This document shows, piece by piece, positions 8,924 through 18,123 of a stretch of DNA of 64,000 nt. This DNA comes from Methanobacterium bryantii. Its GTDB lineage: Archaea > Methanobacteriota > Methanobacteria > Methanobacteriales > Methanobacteriaceae. Under the pieces are notes generated by a model. That model saw nothing but the letters and a program-made list of their open reading frames with translations, made no database searches and was not told the DNA's origin. The position numbers were made by a program, and so were the translations under genes. The DNA lies in assembly GCF_002287175.1 (NCBI RefSeq), contig NZ_LMVM01000012.1, forward strand, positions 310,001 to 374,000, read 5' to 3'. Each line of letters begins with the position of its first letter. Position 1 is the stretch's first letter.

Positions 8924-9025
8924 ATGCTAGTAGAATTTGATTTACCACACTGGTGCTGCGGCCCTAAAGGATGCCAGCTAGAAATAGAATACGGCGAATT
9001 AATAGATGCAGAAGATGCACACTAA
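8924..9025 (+). CDS. 33-residue Cys-motif small protein
   Basis: A short open frame encoding 33 residues, acidic at the C-terminus, with the motif WCCGPKGC near residues 10-17. It has one of the strongest ribosome binding sites in the window (GAGAGGTGAAATA directly before ATG), its own TATA box, and a clean TAA stop. The three Cys suggest metal or Fe-S binding, or a redox role. I do not recognise a family. It is monocistronic between larB and a nitroreductase gene. Promoter, ribosome binding site and Cys pattern together make a real gene likely, but without homologs in hand this stays a prediction. Confidence 0.6.
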   Translation: MLVEFDLPHWCCGPKGCQLEIEYGELIDAEDAH

Positions 9026-9214
9026 ATATGCAAGATAATATGTGCAGAATAATTTAAATTTAATCAACTCATTTTTCATTTTTATCTTTTATTTTAACTT
9101 TGGGGACTGAGAACCTGACAAAATTTAAGAAATAAAAACAATAAAATAATACTGAAAATGAATTTTTAATGTTTATCCTACTAAAATGTTTTAATATTAG
9201 CTAAAGGTGATTTT

Positions 9215-9733
9215 ATGGACGTTTTTGAAGCTGTAAGTAAAAGGCGTAGTATTAGAAAGTATAAAGACGCGGAAGTTGAAGACGAAAAACTTCAGGATAT
9301 CCTTGAAGTGGCTAGAATTTCCCCATCTGCTTCTAACCGCCAGGAATGGAAATTTATAGTTGTTAAAGATCAAGAAACAAGAGAAAAACTTGTAGAAGCC
9401 GCACACGGCCAGAAATTTGTTGCTGAAGCTCCAGTTACAATTGTAGCATGTTCAACAGAATCAGAAAGGGTAATGCCTTGTGGACAGCATGCTTATACTG
9501 TAGACCTTTCAATTGCAGTATCATTTATGATTCTGGAAGCTACAGAACTTGGTCTTGGAACATGCTGGCTTGGAGCATATGATGAAGAAAAAGTTAGAAA
9601 TATTTTAGAGATTCCTGAAAGAATTAGGGTCCCTGCTATGTTTACTTTAGGATATGCAGATGAAAATCCACATGCAAGGCCTAGAAAACATTTAGATGAA
9701 ATTGTAAGCAGTGAAAAATACGTCACTCCTTAG
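9215..9733 (+). CDS. Nitroreductase family FMN protein
   Basis: Predicted FMN-dependent NAD(P)H oxidoreductase of 172 residues. It opens with the family signature VFEAVSKRRSIRKYKDAEVEDEKL, then ARISPSASNRQEWKF (FMN phosphate and ribityl binding). It continues with VDLSIAVSFMILEATELGLGTCWLGAYDEEKV and ends LGYADENPHARPRKHLDEIV. The ATG follows AAAGGTGATTTT. Its stop codon overlaps by 4 bp the stop of the convergent QueG-like gene. The substrate cannot be told; methanogen members of this group often reduce small electrophiles. Confidence 0.9.
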   Translation: MDVFEAVSKRRSIRKYKDAEVEDEKLQDILEVARISPSASNRQEWKFIVVKDQETREKLVEAAHGQKFVAEAPVTIVACSTESERVMPCGQHAYTVDLSIAVSFMILEATELGLGTCWLGAYDEEKVRNILEIPERIRVPAMFTLGYADENPHARPRKHLDEIVSSEKYVTP

Positions 9734-10446
9734 TATTTTCCTTTTTTATTTTTTCCATGGGGACAAATATAAATGCACAACCCGCAGACAGTCCAGTCGC
9801 CATTATCATCTGTTTTATTAACATAATTTTCGCATTTTTTCGCGTCATACCGCGCTTCTCGCCCTTCATCTTCTCGGAAAGACTCTCCTGTAAATGCAGA
9901 TATCGGACATATTTCCACACATTCGCTGCATTCCCCGCACTGTACTTCCATGGGTTCTCCAGTTATAGTAAGGGGCGCATCTGTGAGCACAGTTGCCCAG
10001 CGGACTCTGGGGCCTGCTTCTGGAGTTACGAGTAAACAACTTTTACCAATCCAGCCGAGCCCTGCTAAATTTGCAGCTAATTTATGTGAAAAGACAGCAC
10101 ATATTCTTTCATCGTCAAAACGTTCTGATGCAGGTACTGGAAGTGCTTTGTGTCCTTCCTGCTGTATAATACTTCCTAATTTTGATGTTAGAATGTCAAG
10201 ACGCAGATTTGTGATGTCATAAGCGTGGCGGTAATTAACTGCCACAGCACGGTTATCTCGATTAGGTAGTTCATCAACAATGGTTTGAGGCAGTCTAATA
10301 CCTATAGAAATTGCTTTAGGATATTGGGCGCACATTTCGCCGCCTTGATCTGTAATTGCTTCTTTTGCACGTGACAGGTCTGCAATACCAAAAAAATCAG
10401 CACCTTCATGTTCTGCCATAATTCTGATTCGGTAATCAAGCTGCAT
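9730..10446 (-). CDS. Epoxyqueuosine-reductase-like 4Fe-4S protein
   Basis: A 238-residue iron-sulfur protein of the QueG/reductive-dehalogenase-like group. The first 150 residues form the corrinoid-binding-type fold, with LAGLGWIGKSCLLVTPEAGPRVRWATVLTDAPL. A ferredoxin part with CGECSECVEICPISAF and CGLCIYICPHGKN follows, eight Cys for two [4Fe-4S] clusters. It is shorter than true QueG. Methanogens make archaeosine, so a role in queuosine synthesis is unlikely and the function is open. It is the second gene after a GNAT acetyltransferase (12-nt gap), probably co-transcribed. Confidence 0.8.
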   Translation of the reverse strand: MQLDYRIRIMAEHEGADFFGIADLSRAKEAITDQGGEMCAQYPKAISIGIRLPQTIVDELPNRDNRAVAVNYRHAYDITNLRLDILTSKLGSIIQQEGHKALPVPASERFDDERICAVFSHKLAANLAGLGWIGKSCLLVTPEAGPRVRWATVLTDAPLTITGEPMEVQCGECSECVEICPISAFTGESFREDEGREARYDAKKCENYVNKTDDNGDWTVCGLCIYICPHGKNKKGKY

Positions 10447-10458
10447 AGTTTTCCCTCA

Positions 10459-10923
10459 TTATTTATTGGAATGCTCTAAAATTATATGTTTTGGGAAGAA
10501 GTTGTAGCGGCTGTAAAATGCAAGTGTATTTTCATTACCTGCTGCAACAATGATTCTTTTAGTTTCTACACTGTTTTGATCCATCCAGTTAAGCGCGCGT
10601 TTTATAAGAGCATCTCCAATACCTGAGGATCTATATTCTTCATCTAAATATATTGAATCTACTTCTCCTACTTTTTCATCTAAAATAGAGCTTATACAGT
10701 ATCCAATAAATTGTTTAGATGTTTCATCGTAGGCAGTATCTATTCTTAAAATTCCATTTTCAGATTTCTCTAGTAAATCTTCTTTTCTTTTTTGAAATGT
10801 AAACTCAGCGTACCTTTCTGGAAAATAGGGGGATAGCTCTCTGTGATGATCCCTTAATTTTTCCCATAAAGTTTTGATCAAATCTATGCGGTCTTCGTTA
10901 AGTTCCATATAACTTATATCCAT
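10459..10923 (-). CDS. GNAT-family N-acetyltransferase
   Basis: A 154-residue acetyl-CoA-dependent acetyltransferase fold. Motif A is visible as VDSIYLDEEYRSSGIGDALIKRALNWM (pyrophosphate loop RSSGIG), followed by VAAGNENTLAFYSRYNFFPKHIIL at the C-terminus. The ATG follows GAGGTATAAT. It precedes the QueG-like gene by 12 nt, in a likely two-gene operon. The acceptor substrate is unknown. Confidence 0.85.
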   Translation of the reverse strand: MDISYMELNEDRIDLIKTLWEKLRDHHRELSPYFPERYAEFTFQKRKEDLLEKSENGILRIDTAYDETSKQFIGYCISSILDEKVGEVDSIYLDEEYRSSGIGDALIKRALNWMDQNSVETKRIIVAAGNENTLAFYSRYNFFPKHIILEHSNK

Positions 10924-11269
10924 ATTATACCTCTTAAGAGGGATTGTTTTAGATCATATTGCTTTTTAGCATAGAAAACACGAAAATTGCAGTATTTACA
11001 GTAGATTTCTCTACTAAAAAATGCGGGCATTTATATTATTTTTTTTATAATATTTGCTTAAATCATTTTTACATTTTTTTCATAAGAATTTTTTAAAAAT
11101 GAAACTCCTTGGTTGTATGCTATACAAATAACAGTACATGATTTGAAGATTCGTAGAATAATCTTACTCTTTAGTATAAGCACTTCCCAGTATAGTGCTT
11201 ATAGAATATGATAACTCATTTTAACTGAATATTGTAATTAAAATCAAACTATAAATATTTAAGATGATT
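10924..11269. other. AT-rich spacer
   Basis: About 345 bp holding the promoter of the GNAT/QueG-like unit and the 3' flank of the permease gene. I see no gene or clear structure in it. Confidence 0.5.
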
Positions 11270-12595
11270 TCATTCTTTTGATAAATAAGATTTTAAAAAA
11301 TATTGTTCCCCCATAAAAATTATAATAATAAGTATTACAGCTAGAATAACAATTAAAATGTCTGTTTGGATCTTCATCCAGATAAAAGCGCTTAATGCAA
11401 TAATATCCAGTACAATAGCTACAGTAATGATGGAAGCTTTTGCATTAACGTCTTCCTTAATTCGTTTTAACACTCCCCACTGGAAAATAATATCCATAAC
11501 TAGATAAAAAATGGCCCCAATAGATGCAATTCGGCTTAAATTAAATAATATAGTTAATATTGATCCTATAACCAGTAGATAAACAAGCATATGTTTCTGT
11601 ACTGTTCCTTTCATGCCTAGATGGCTGTGAGGAATTAATTTCATTTTTGAAAGCATAGCAGTCAAACGGGAGACAGCAAATAAACTGCCAATACATACTG
11701 TGACAGTGGCTAAAATTGCAATTCCCACCGTAAACCACAAACCATATATGCCCAAAGTTGGGCTTGCAGCAGCTGCAAGTGCATAATCTTTTGCTGCAAC
11801 TATTTCAGGCACAGAAAGACTGCTTGACACTGCCAGAGCTATAAATAGATATAGTGCTGCTAATATGGCAATGGAGATAATAATTGCTTTTCCAACATTC
11901 TTATGGGGTTTTACAATTTCTGCACCGCTGTTTGTAATTGTAGTAAAACCCTTAAAACTTAACAAGGCCAGAGCAAATGAAGCAGCAAGCCCTAATCCGG
12001 GTTGAGAGGGTATAGTTTGAGGAGCAACTCCTAAAAAAATTTTTGAAAAAACTCCTAAAGAAAAACCTGCCGCCATTAATGCGGCAAAAGAAAAAATAGC
12101 AAGTCCAACAATTTTAATTAAAGAAATTACAGAAGTAAAAGTTTCAATAAAATAATTTTTGGATATATTAACCAGAAATGCAAAAATAAGTAATCCTACT
12201 CCAAGTGCAGGTACTAACCAGCTATTTGGACCTATATTAAAAAGTTGGAGTGTATATGTTCCAAATGTACGGGCTATCAGGCTCTGAGAAAGTACCATGG
12301 AAAAAGCCATTAAAAGGGCAGATGATGCGGTAATTGTCCCTTTCCCATAGACTTTTACAAAAAACATTCCAATCCCTCCTGCTGATGGATAAGAATTGGA
12401 CATTTTTATATAAGCATAGGCACTGCATGCTGCAATGATGGCACCGCCTATATATGAAAAAGTCAATAAATTTCCCGCAAGTTCTGCTACTTGACCTAGC
12501 ACTGCAAAAATAGCAGCTCCAAGCATCACTCCTGTTCCCATTCCAACAGCGCCCCAGAGGGTGATGCTTTCTTTTTTATAATCTTTTTGAGCCAT
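11270..12595 (-). CDS. APC-superfamily amino acid permease
   Basis: Integral membrane transporter of 441 residues with about 12 hydrophobic segments. The first segment carries LWGAVGMGTGVMLGAAIFAVLGQ, the family's TM1 substrate-binding pattern (unwound G-x-G-x-G), and the middle contains ALLSFKGFTTITNSGAEIVKPHKNVGKAI, the APC signature. It probably imports amino acids or exchanges them for amines; specificity cannot be read. I chose the ATG at 12593-12595 (MAQKDYKKESITLWG) over the TTG four codons upstream. It is monocistronic. Confidence 0.88.
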   Translation of the reverse strand: MAQKDYKKESITLWGAVGMGTGVMLGAAIFAVLGQVAELAGNLLTFSYIGGAIIAACSAYAYIKMSNSYPSAGGIGMFFVKVYGKGTITASSALLMAFSMVLSQSLIARTFGTYTLQLFNIGPNSWLVPALGVGLLIFAFLVNISKNYFIETFTSVISLIKIVGLAIFSFAALMAAGFSLGVFSKIFLGVAPQTIPSQPGLGLAASFALALLSFKGFTTITNSGAEIVKPHKNVGKAIIISIAILAALYLFIALAVSSSLSVPEIVAAKDYALAAAASPTLGIYGLWFTVGIAILATVTVCIGSLFAVSRLTAMLSKMKLIPHSHLGMKGTVQKHMLVYLLVIGSILTILFNLSRIASIGAIFYLVMDIIFQWGVLKRIKEDVNAKASIITVAIVLDIIALSAFIWMKIQTDILIVILAVILIIIIFMGEQYFLKSYLSKE

Positions 12596-12969
12596 TACTA
12601 TGACCAACCATTTTAACAGATTAATCTTTATTAATGTCCTTATTTTTTTTCAAATGCAACTGTCTATTAATATTATTTTTTTTAATAATTAAATTTTAAT
12701 ACAAGTCGTAGGATAATGTAATAATATTAAAATGGGGGCGATAGAAAGAAATAGATACCCAAAAAGGTGAAAAATAGATCTAAAAAATATGGAATGGTCG
12801 TAGAGTAACCTGTGAATGTTTGGAATGCGCGATAATCTGTTATCAGTAGCTATGGAAACAGGAATAAATCTATAAACTAATTAAAATCTGAAATTTATAT
12901 AACTTCTGTATTTTTCATTTAAATTTCTCTTTTAAAGTTTCATTGGGAATGTTTCCAAACTCTTTTAAT
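12596..12969. other. AT-rich spacer
   Basis: Holds the permease promoter. A GGTGAAAAATAG stretch near 12766 looks like a ribosome binding site, but no reasonable open frame follows. I see nothing else. Confidence 0.45.
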
Positions 12970-13692
12970 TTATATTCCTAAACAATGTGGACATACAGTC
13001 CTGCACAGGCTGCATTTCTTTAAATTAAACCCACGTTCCGTTACAAAGTTTGAAAGTTCTCTGCACAACTTTTGATCAACAGTTGTTCTGTCCAGTGCTT
13101 TTTGAGGACATGAATCTATACAAAGACTGCATTTTTCTAAACAGCCTTCATAATTAGCAATAGGATCACTTTCAAGCTGAATATCTACTAAGATTGCCCC
13201 AATTTGTATCATATTGCCGTATTTTTCATTTATAAGCAGGGTATTTTTACCCATGTTACCTAACCCTGCAAAATATCCTGCATGCCTCAGTGATAAAATG
13301 CCCCTTGCATATTGTTTATCAGCTTCCCAGTATTTGGAAGGATCATCTGAAGGAATAGGAACTGTATTTATCCCTAAATCTTCTAAAACCAGGCAAAGTT
13401 CTAACCCTAAGCTATCAACAAGTTGGGTAATCATATTATTTGCATGTGTATATGGAATGCAGTTTTCAGCATATATAGATCCAGGGGGGACCCTTTTTGC
13501 AAAGACTATTACTGATTTACAATCAGGGTATATGTCTAAAGGGTGGTGACCTTTAGGGGCATTATTAAACTTATCGGGCCTTGTTATTCCGCAAAGATCT
13601 GCCCCAAGATCCTTTGCTATCTCTTTAATTTTCCTTGATTTATCTGAAATTTCCATGGTCCTGTCAAATTTTCCTTTTACTGTATTTGACAT
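12970..13692 (-). CDS. QueG-like 4Fe-4S iron-sulfur protein
   Basis: A 240-residue member of the epoxyqueuosine-reductase-like group and a distant paralog of the 9.7-10.4 kb gene. It shows IKEIAKDLGADLCGIT near the N-terminus and LRHAGYFAGLGNMGKNTLLINEKYGN in the corrinoid-fold region. CLEKCSLCIDSCPQKAL and CSLCRTVCPHCLGI provide eight clustered Cys for two [4Fe-4S] centres. Its ATG follows GGTGCAAAA, and it begins 12 nt after the class III aminotransferase stop, so the two are likely co-transcribed. Function is unknown; electron transfer to a corrinoid or small substrate is a guess from the fold. Confidence 0.8.
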   Translation of the reverse strand: MSNTVKGKFDRTMEISDKSRKIKEIAKDLGADLCGITRPDKFNNAPKGHHPLDIYPDCKSVIVFAKRVPPGSIYAENCIPYTHANNMITQLVDSLGLELCLVLEDLGINTVPIPSDDPSKYWEADKQYARGILSLRHAGYFAGLGNMGKNTLLINEKYGNMIQIGAILVDIQLESDPIANYEGCLEKCSLCIDSCPQKALDRTTVDQKLCRELSNFVTERGFNLKKCSLCRTVCPHCLGI

Positions 13693-13704
13693 TTTTGCAC
13701 CAAT

Positions 13705-14907
13705 TCAATTAAATCGTTTATATTTATTTAAAGAATTTTCAAATATTTTTAGCCCTTCTTCCATCTCTTCTTTTGTTATGGTTAAAGCGGGAAATATTCG
13801 GACTATGTTTCCATGTGTGACATTTAATATAAGCCCTTCATCAAGACATTTTGAATTTAGGGAAGATGTAATATTCTCATCTAATATTTCTATGGCAATT
13901 AATAATCCTTTCCCTCGTACATCTTTTATTATATCTGGATGTTCTTTTTGAATTTCATTCAGTTTTTTAAATGTGAATTTACTTATGTTTTCAACGTTTT
14001 CCCAGATTTTGCTGTCAAGCATATACTTGATGACGGAATATGCAACTGCACAGCCAAGCGGGTTTCCACAGTATGTTCCGCCGTGGTCTCCTATGTTGAG
14101 TTTATCATGTACATTCTCTGTAATTGCAAATGCTCCAAAAGGGAATCCTCCAGCGATGCTTTTTGCCATGGTCAGGATATCAATCTTAACATTATCTGAG
14201 GCAAACAAAGGCCCTGTCCTGTAAAACCCGGTCTGAATTTCATCTGCTATCAAAAGGACATTATTTCTTGTGCATAAATACGATAATTTTTTAAGATAGT
14301 CTGGATCAGGCACATTAACTCCACCTTCTCCTTGTATAGGTTCGACTATTACTGCGGCAACGTCATTTTCTATAACTTCTTTAATTGCTTGGATATCATT
14401 GTAGGGGACAAAAATATGGTTTGGAATCAGCGGATTAAACCTTTCCCTGTGGCTGTCCTGTCCTGTTGCGGATACTGTACTTATGGTCCGTCCGTGAAAG
14501 CTGTTTACTGTAGATATAATATTTAATTTTCCAGTTGCTTTCCTTGCAAGCTTAATTGCAGCATCATTTGCTTCTGCCCCGCTGTTTGCAAAAAATATGC
14601 GGGTCAAATTTCCAGGTAAGATCTCATGCATTAAAGATATAAGTTTAGACCTTGCTGGTGAGTATGTTGCTCCTGAATTTGGGTTTTGTATGATTTTCTG
14701 GCCCTGCTCTAGAAGAGCGTTTGTAATAACAGGATTTGCATGCCCTATACTTGTTACTCCCCACCCTGCAGTGAGATCTATATATTTTTTACCTTCTTCA
14801 TCGTAAGCGTACACTCCTTTGCCCTTTCCTATTGATATTTTTGTCTTATTTGCAAAAGAGGCGTAATGCGTGTCTTCAACTTGAAATGTGTCTAAAATTT
14901 TGTCCAT
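13705..14907 (-). CDS. Class III PLP aminotransferase (acetylornithine/GABA transaminase family)
   Basis: A 400-residue fold-type I aminotransferase. It shows YIDLTAGWGVTSIGHANPVI, FFANSGAEANDAAIKLARKATG (PLP phosphate loop), VEPIQGEGGV, LLIADEIQTGFYRTG (Asp binding the pyridine N) and MAKSIAGGFPFGAFAI with the PLP lysine. Closest in layout to ArgD/AstC-type N-acetylornithine aminotransferases. No other arginine genes are nearby and the partner is an Fe-S protein, so another diamine or omega-amino acid substrate is possible. The ATG follows GAGGACTTATT. Confidence 0.85.
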   Translation of the reverse strand: MDKILDTFQVEDTHYASFANKTKISIGKGKGVYAYDEEGKKYIDLTAGWGVTSIGHANPVITNALLEQGQKIIQNPNSGATYSPARSKLISLMHEILPGNLTRIFFANSGAEANDAAIKLARKATGKLNIISTVNSFHGRTISTVSATGQDSHRERFNPLIPNHIFVPYNDIQAIKEVIENDVAAVIVEPIQGEGGVNVPDPDYLKKLSYLCTRNNVLLIADEIQTGFYRTGPLFASDNVKIDILTMAKSIAGGFPFGAFAITENVHDKLNIGDHGGTYCGNPLGCAVAYSVIKYMLDSKIWENVENISKFTFKKLNEIQKEHPDIIKDVRGKGLLIAIEILDENITSSLNSKCLDEGLILNVTHGNIVRIFPALTITKEEMEEGLKIFENSLNKYKRFN

Positions 14908-14979
14908 AATAAGTCCTCAAGGCTTTTAATCAGAATATATTTATAAAAAAGTTATGTTATTGATCTGGTTTGTCAGCTT

Positions 14980-16785
14980 TTAAACATCGTCTTCTACATT
15001 TCCAGTATATGTAGCATAAAAACCATCAGTATCTGCATAAATAGCTTTAAAACCAAATTTTTCCGCTTTTTTCATGGTTTTTTTAATATAATCTCGTCCC
15101 CAAGCTGTTACAGCGTCGGCACATTCTCCACTGTACCATCTAAACCTTGCAAAACCGTAAAGGCCGTACATGGAGTTTGCAAGGGTTTTAAGCGCCTGCT
15201 GCTGAACATTCAATATCTTTTTCTCCATGGGGTCATCTGTTTTTTTCATAATGTCCTTTATCTTTGCCCTTTCTTTCAGTAAATTCCCAATTACAGATGG
15301 TACAAAACCAATAGGTTCTTTCCTGAATTTATGAGGTACTTCGGGTGCGGTATGAAATTCTTCAGCCTCTTCATTTTTTACCAGAGTATCTGGAGAGATG
15401 TTTTTAGAGATGATTATGCTTGGATACAGACTCTTGAAATCAAATGAAAGGATATTTTCATGAAGGCCTTTTACAGGTTCTTTAACGTAACCCCCTACGT
15501 ATTTAAAACCTCTTCTTCTTGAATATTCTGATTGAGATGGCTTATTAGGTATTACTTCGCCATATTCGTATGCTTTTCGTGTAAGAAGCCATTCTACCAT
15601 TTGTCCAGATGCCATCCTTGTTATATCAAAAAAGGGCTGACCTACAATTCGGGTAAGCTCTCTATTTATGGGCAGCATTTTATCTCCTACTTTATAAGCC
15701 GCAATAGCATCATCCATGGAATATGCAAACAGTTCTTCCAGTTTTTCACCATTTGAATCCCAGTATTTCCAGATTTCATCTCCTTCCACATCTTCCTTCT
15801 CTTCCCCAAAGAGCTCTTTATACACTCTTTCTAAGGTATAACGATCAAGTGTCAGGTGGCGCCTCATAATTGGGTAAAGGTCAATATGTAGTCTGCCGCG
15901 GACTACGGCTGCTGATGTAAATCCACGCCTTAAAAATTTAATTCCAGAACCATCCATTCCTATATTCATGGGAACGCCTAATTTTTTTGCCCTATCATTG
16001 ATATATGGAAAATCAAAGTTATCCGAGTTGTATCCTAAAATTAGATCTGGACACTCTGTATTTACAATCTTAATGAAACGTTTTATCATTTCTTTTTCAC
16101 TTTCAAGGGTTTCCACATAATCAAAGGAGGAACTTTTAGTTGAAAGCACGCTTTCAAGCCCAAAGTTGCTTGCAAGACTTATCATAATTATTTCGTCTTT
16201 ATCTGCGCTCGGCATCCCTTTTGGATTTCTAACTTCAATATCAAAACTCATGACTTTTAAATCAGGGATTCCACCATCTACTGGTTCAGGTTTTCCTTCC
16301 ATGTTAAAGATACATAAATTCTCATCAGTTGATGATATTCCAGGTCCAGCTTTCTGTGTTTTGGTTTTTCCGCTTACAACAATCTCTCCCATTGGGAAAA
16401 GTGCATTGTCAATTAGATATCTTCTGTAAAAAGGAATATCATGTTCCCTGATCTCTTTCACTTCACTTAAATTCCATATTTTATCTCTAAGCTTGGGAAC
16501 ATCTTGAGGATGGAACAGAATAACTTCCAGCATTTCTTTTTCTTGAGTAATGTCTTTTTTTTGAACAATCCTGATTTCATCCACGTCAAGTGTGTTAATC
16601 TGTTTGATGCAGTCTTCAATATTGCCCATGGGGATTACATAGATGTAAGGCCTGAAATGTCTGTCCAGGGCAATTATAGATCTTCCTTTATTATCCCCAC
16701 GTTCTTTTCCGAAGAGTCTGACCACCGGGCGGCCGTTTTCTGTTACATAATCGATGTCTAAGAGGATGAATCGTTTAGTTTCCAT
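14980..16785 (-). CDS. polB1: DNA polymerase B, large fragment of a split enzyme
   Basis: Replicative or repair DNA polymerase subunit of 601 residues. It contains the N-terminal domain, the 3'-5' exonuclease (FDIE at 181-184, YNSDNFDFPY, YSMDDAIAAYKV) and polymerase motifs A (DFKSLYPSII), B (KTLANSMYGLYG) and C (YADTDG, about 583-588). It stops 13 residues after motif C, so the thumb and C-terminus are missing. This is the split PolB architecture of Methanothermobacter, where a second short gene elsewhere supplies the rest, so it is not a truncation artefact. The start ATG at 16783-16785 lacks a strong ribosome binding site. Confidence 0.93.
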   Translation of the reverse strand: METKRFILLDIDYVTENGRPVVRLFGKERGDNKGRSIIALDRHFRPYIYVIPMGNIEDCIKQINTLDVDEIRIVQKKDITQEKEMLEVILFHPQDVPKLRDKIWNLSEVKEIREHDIPFYRRYLIDNALFPMGEIVVSGKTKTQKAGPGISSTDENLCIFNMEGKPEPVDGGIPDLKVMSFDIEVRNPKGMPSADKDEIIMISLASNFGLESVLSTKSSSFDYVETLESEKEMIKRFIKIVNTECPDLILGYNSDNFDFPYINDRAKKLGVPMNIGMDGSGIKFLRRGFTSAAVVRGRLHIDLYPIMRRHLTLDRYTLERVYKELFGEEKEDVEGDEIWKYWDSNGEKLEELFAYSMDDAIAAYKVGDKMLPINRELTRIVGQPFFDITRMASGQMVEWLLTRKAYEYGEVIPNKPSQSEYSRRRGFKYVGGYVKEPVKGLHENILSFDFKSLYPSIIISKNISPDTLVKNEEAEEFHTAPEVPHKFRKEPIGFVPSVIGNLLKERAKIKDIMKKTDDPMEKKILNVQQQALKTLANSMYGLYGFARFRWYSGECADAVTAWGRDYIKKTMKKAEKFGFKAIYADTDGFYATYTGNVEDDV

Positions 16786-17106
16786 AATTTTGTATATATA
16801 CTATAAATATTATTAAAGTTATGCAGAGAAAAATCTAAGGTTTATTTTATTAAACGTTCATTTTGATCATGTTATGAATTATACTATCATGAACTTGTAA
16901 AACAGGAATTATCTTAAAAACATGTATTTCAAAAACATATGAAATTACATTATCTACACAACTCCCGAATGTTAAATAAGTAAGAGTTTAGCTGTATTTA
17001 ATACAATAATTATTAAGGTGCAGTATAATGTTTTAAAGGCTATTTCATAAAAATAAGTAAATTTAATAATTTAAAAAATGAAAAAGAGTTGATTTGCAAC
17101 GTTTAA
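16786..17106. other. AT-rich spacer
   Basis: About 320 bp carrying the polB promoter and the 3' flank of the DUF2769 gene. I see no gene or repeat. Confidence 0.45.
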
Positions 17107-17439
17107 TTAGGGTGCTTTACCTTTTGAACAAAAGTATCCTCCGGGTTCGCCTTCACCTAATCTGTTTTCTTTCCATACATCGCAGGTACCGCACTGGCAC
17201 ATGTTTTTTGAATCAAGATCGGGGCATGTTGCTGTCCCTGTTGCACAGTAAGCTTCAGGTACATGCTCTGGATGGGATGTTATCTCTTTTTCTTTGGCTA
17301 CTGTTGTTTCCGGCGGATAATTCATGGTTTTTTCTAACTTATCTAATTTGTCCATTGCACAACTGCTTTGAGCTTGTACTGGACATTCTGGGCACTTACA
17401 TTTTCCAATTGTAGCCATATTAAACTCTATATTAGTCAT
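17107..17439 (-). CDS. DUF2769 Cys-rich protein, longer paralog
   Basis: A 110-residue small protein of the methanogen DUF2769 type. It has two Cys-rich blocks, CKCPECPVQAQSSC near the N-terminus and CATGTATCPDLDSKNMCQCGTCDVWKE in the middle, and closes with GEGEPGGYFCSKGKA. The Cys pattern suggests metal or Fe-S binding; no function is established. A 17-residue insert relative to the next gene lies between the Cys blocks. The ATG follows GGGGTTGAAAT. It is a tandem paralog of 17609-17902 with a 169-bp spacer, probably separately transcribed. Confidence 0.82.
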   Translation of the reverse strand: MTNIEFNMATIGKCKCPECPVQAQSSCAMDKLDKLEKTMNYPPETTVAKEKEITSHPEHVPEAYCATGTATCPDLDSKNMCQCGTCDVWKENRLGEGEPGGYFCSKGKAP

Positions 17440-17608
17440 ATTTCAACCCCCATTTTTATTAGTAGGATTAGATAATAAACATGGGATTATTAAACGTATT
17501 TGATGTTAAAATTGAGTTATTTTATAGAATGGTGCCATTTTAATAATTTTAAAACTACTTGATTTAAGTGTTCCTAATCTATGGAAATTTTAAGACTAAT
17601 CCAATTAA

Positions 17609-17902
17609 TTATTTAGCTTTTCCATTTTGACAGAAATAACCTGCAGGTTCTCCTTCATCTAATTTGTATTCTTTCCATACCTCACATTTGGGGCACTGAC
17701 ATGCTCCTTCTGGATTAAAATCATCACATTCAGTTTTTCCAGACACGCAGTACATTCCTGGAACATCTTCTGGATTTGGACTGCCACTTATGCTCTGTAA
17801 TTTATCCAGTTTTTCATATGCGCATTTACTTACAGCCTGCACGGAACAGCAGGGGCACTGGCACTTTTCTATATTTTCATTATTAAATTCAATATTGGCC
17901 AT
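17609..17902 (-). CDS. DUF2769 Cys-rich protein, shorter paralog
   Basis: A 97-residue paralog of the neighbouring DUF2769 gene, with the same frame: CQCPCCSVQAVSKC, CVSGKTECDDFNPEGACQCPKCEVWKE and GEPAGYFCQNGKAK. Ten or more Cys in under 100 residues point to metal binding in the cytoplasm. The ATG follows AAGGAGTTGAAAGT. The pair arose by tandem duplication. Family function is unknown. Confidence 0.82.
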   Translation of the reverse strand: MANIEFNNENIEKCQCPCCSVQAVSKCAYEKLDKLQSISGSPNPEDVPGMYCVSGKTECDDFNPEGACQCPKCEVWKEYKLDEGEPAGYFCQNGKAK

Positions 17903-18123
17903 ACTTTCAACTCCTTATTTACCGTGTATTATATAAGATGTTCATACGTAATAAATTTCAAGTATTAAGATATATTCTTAATTAAAAAAAATATCATATG
18001 TAAAATATTTTAAATAGTCCTGAAAGATTAAATAATGTATTACTAATTAAGTTTAAGTACTAAAAGGTTATAATAATCTCACTTGGATTCATTTAAATCT
18101 GAATGTATTAAAAGGAGTACAAA

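Noticed and set aside
9730..10446. Queuosine biosynthesis gene queG
   Set aside because: Too short, and archaea make archaeosine; the Cys pattern is shared by a wider Fe-S family.
12766..12880. GGTGA-type ribosome binding site followed by a 19-codon frame
   Set aside because: The nearest ATG is badly spaced and the peptide has no features.
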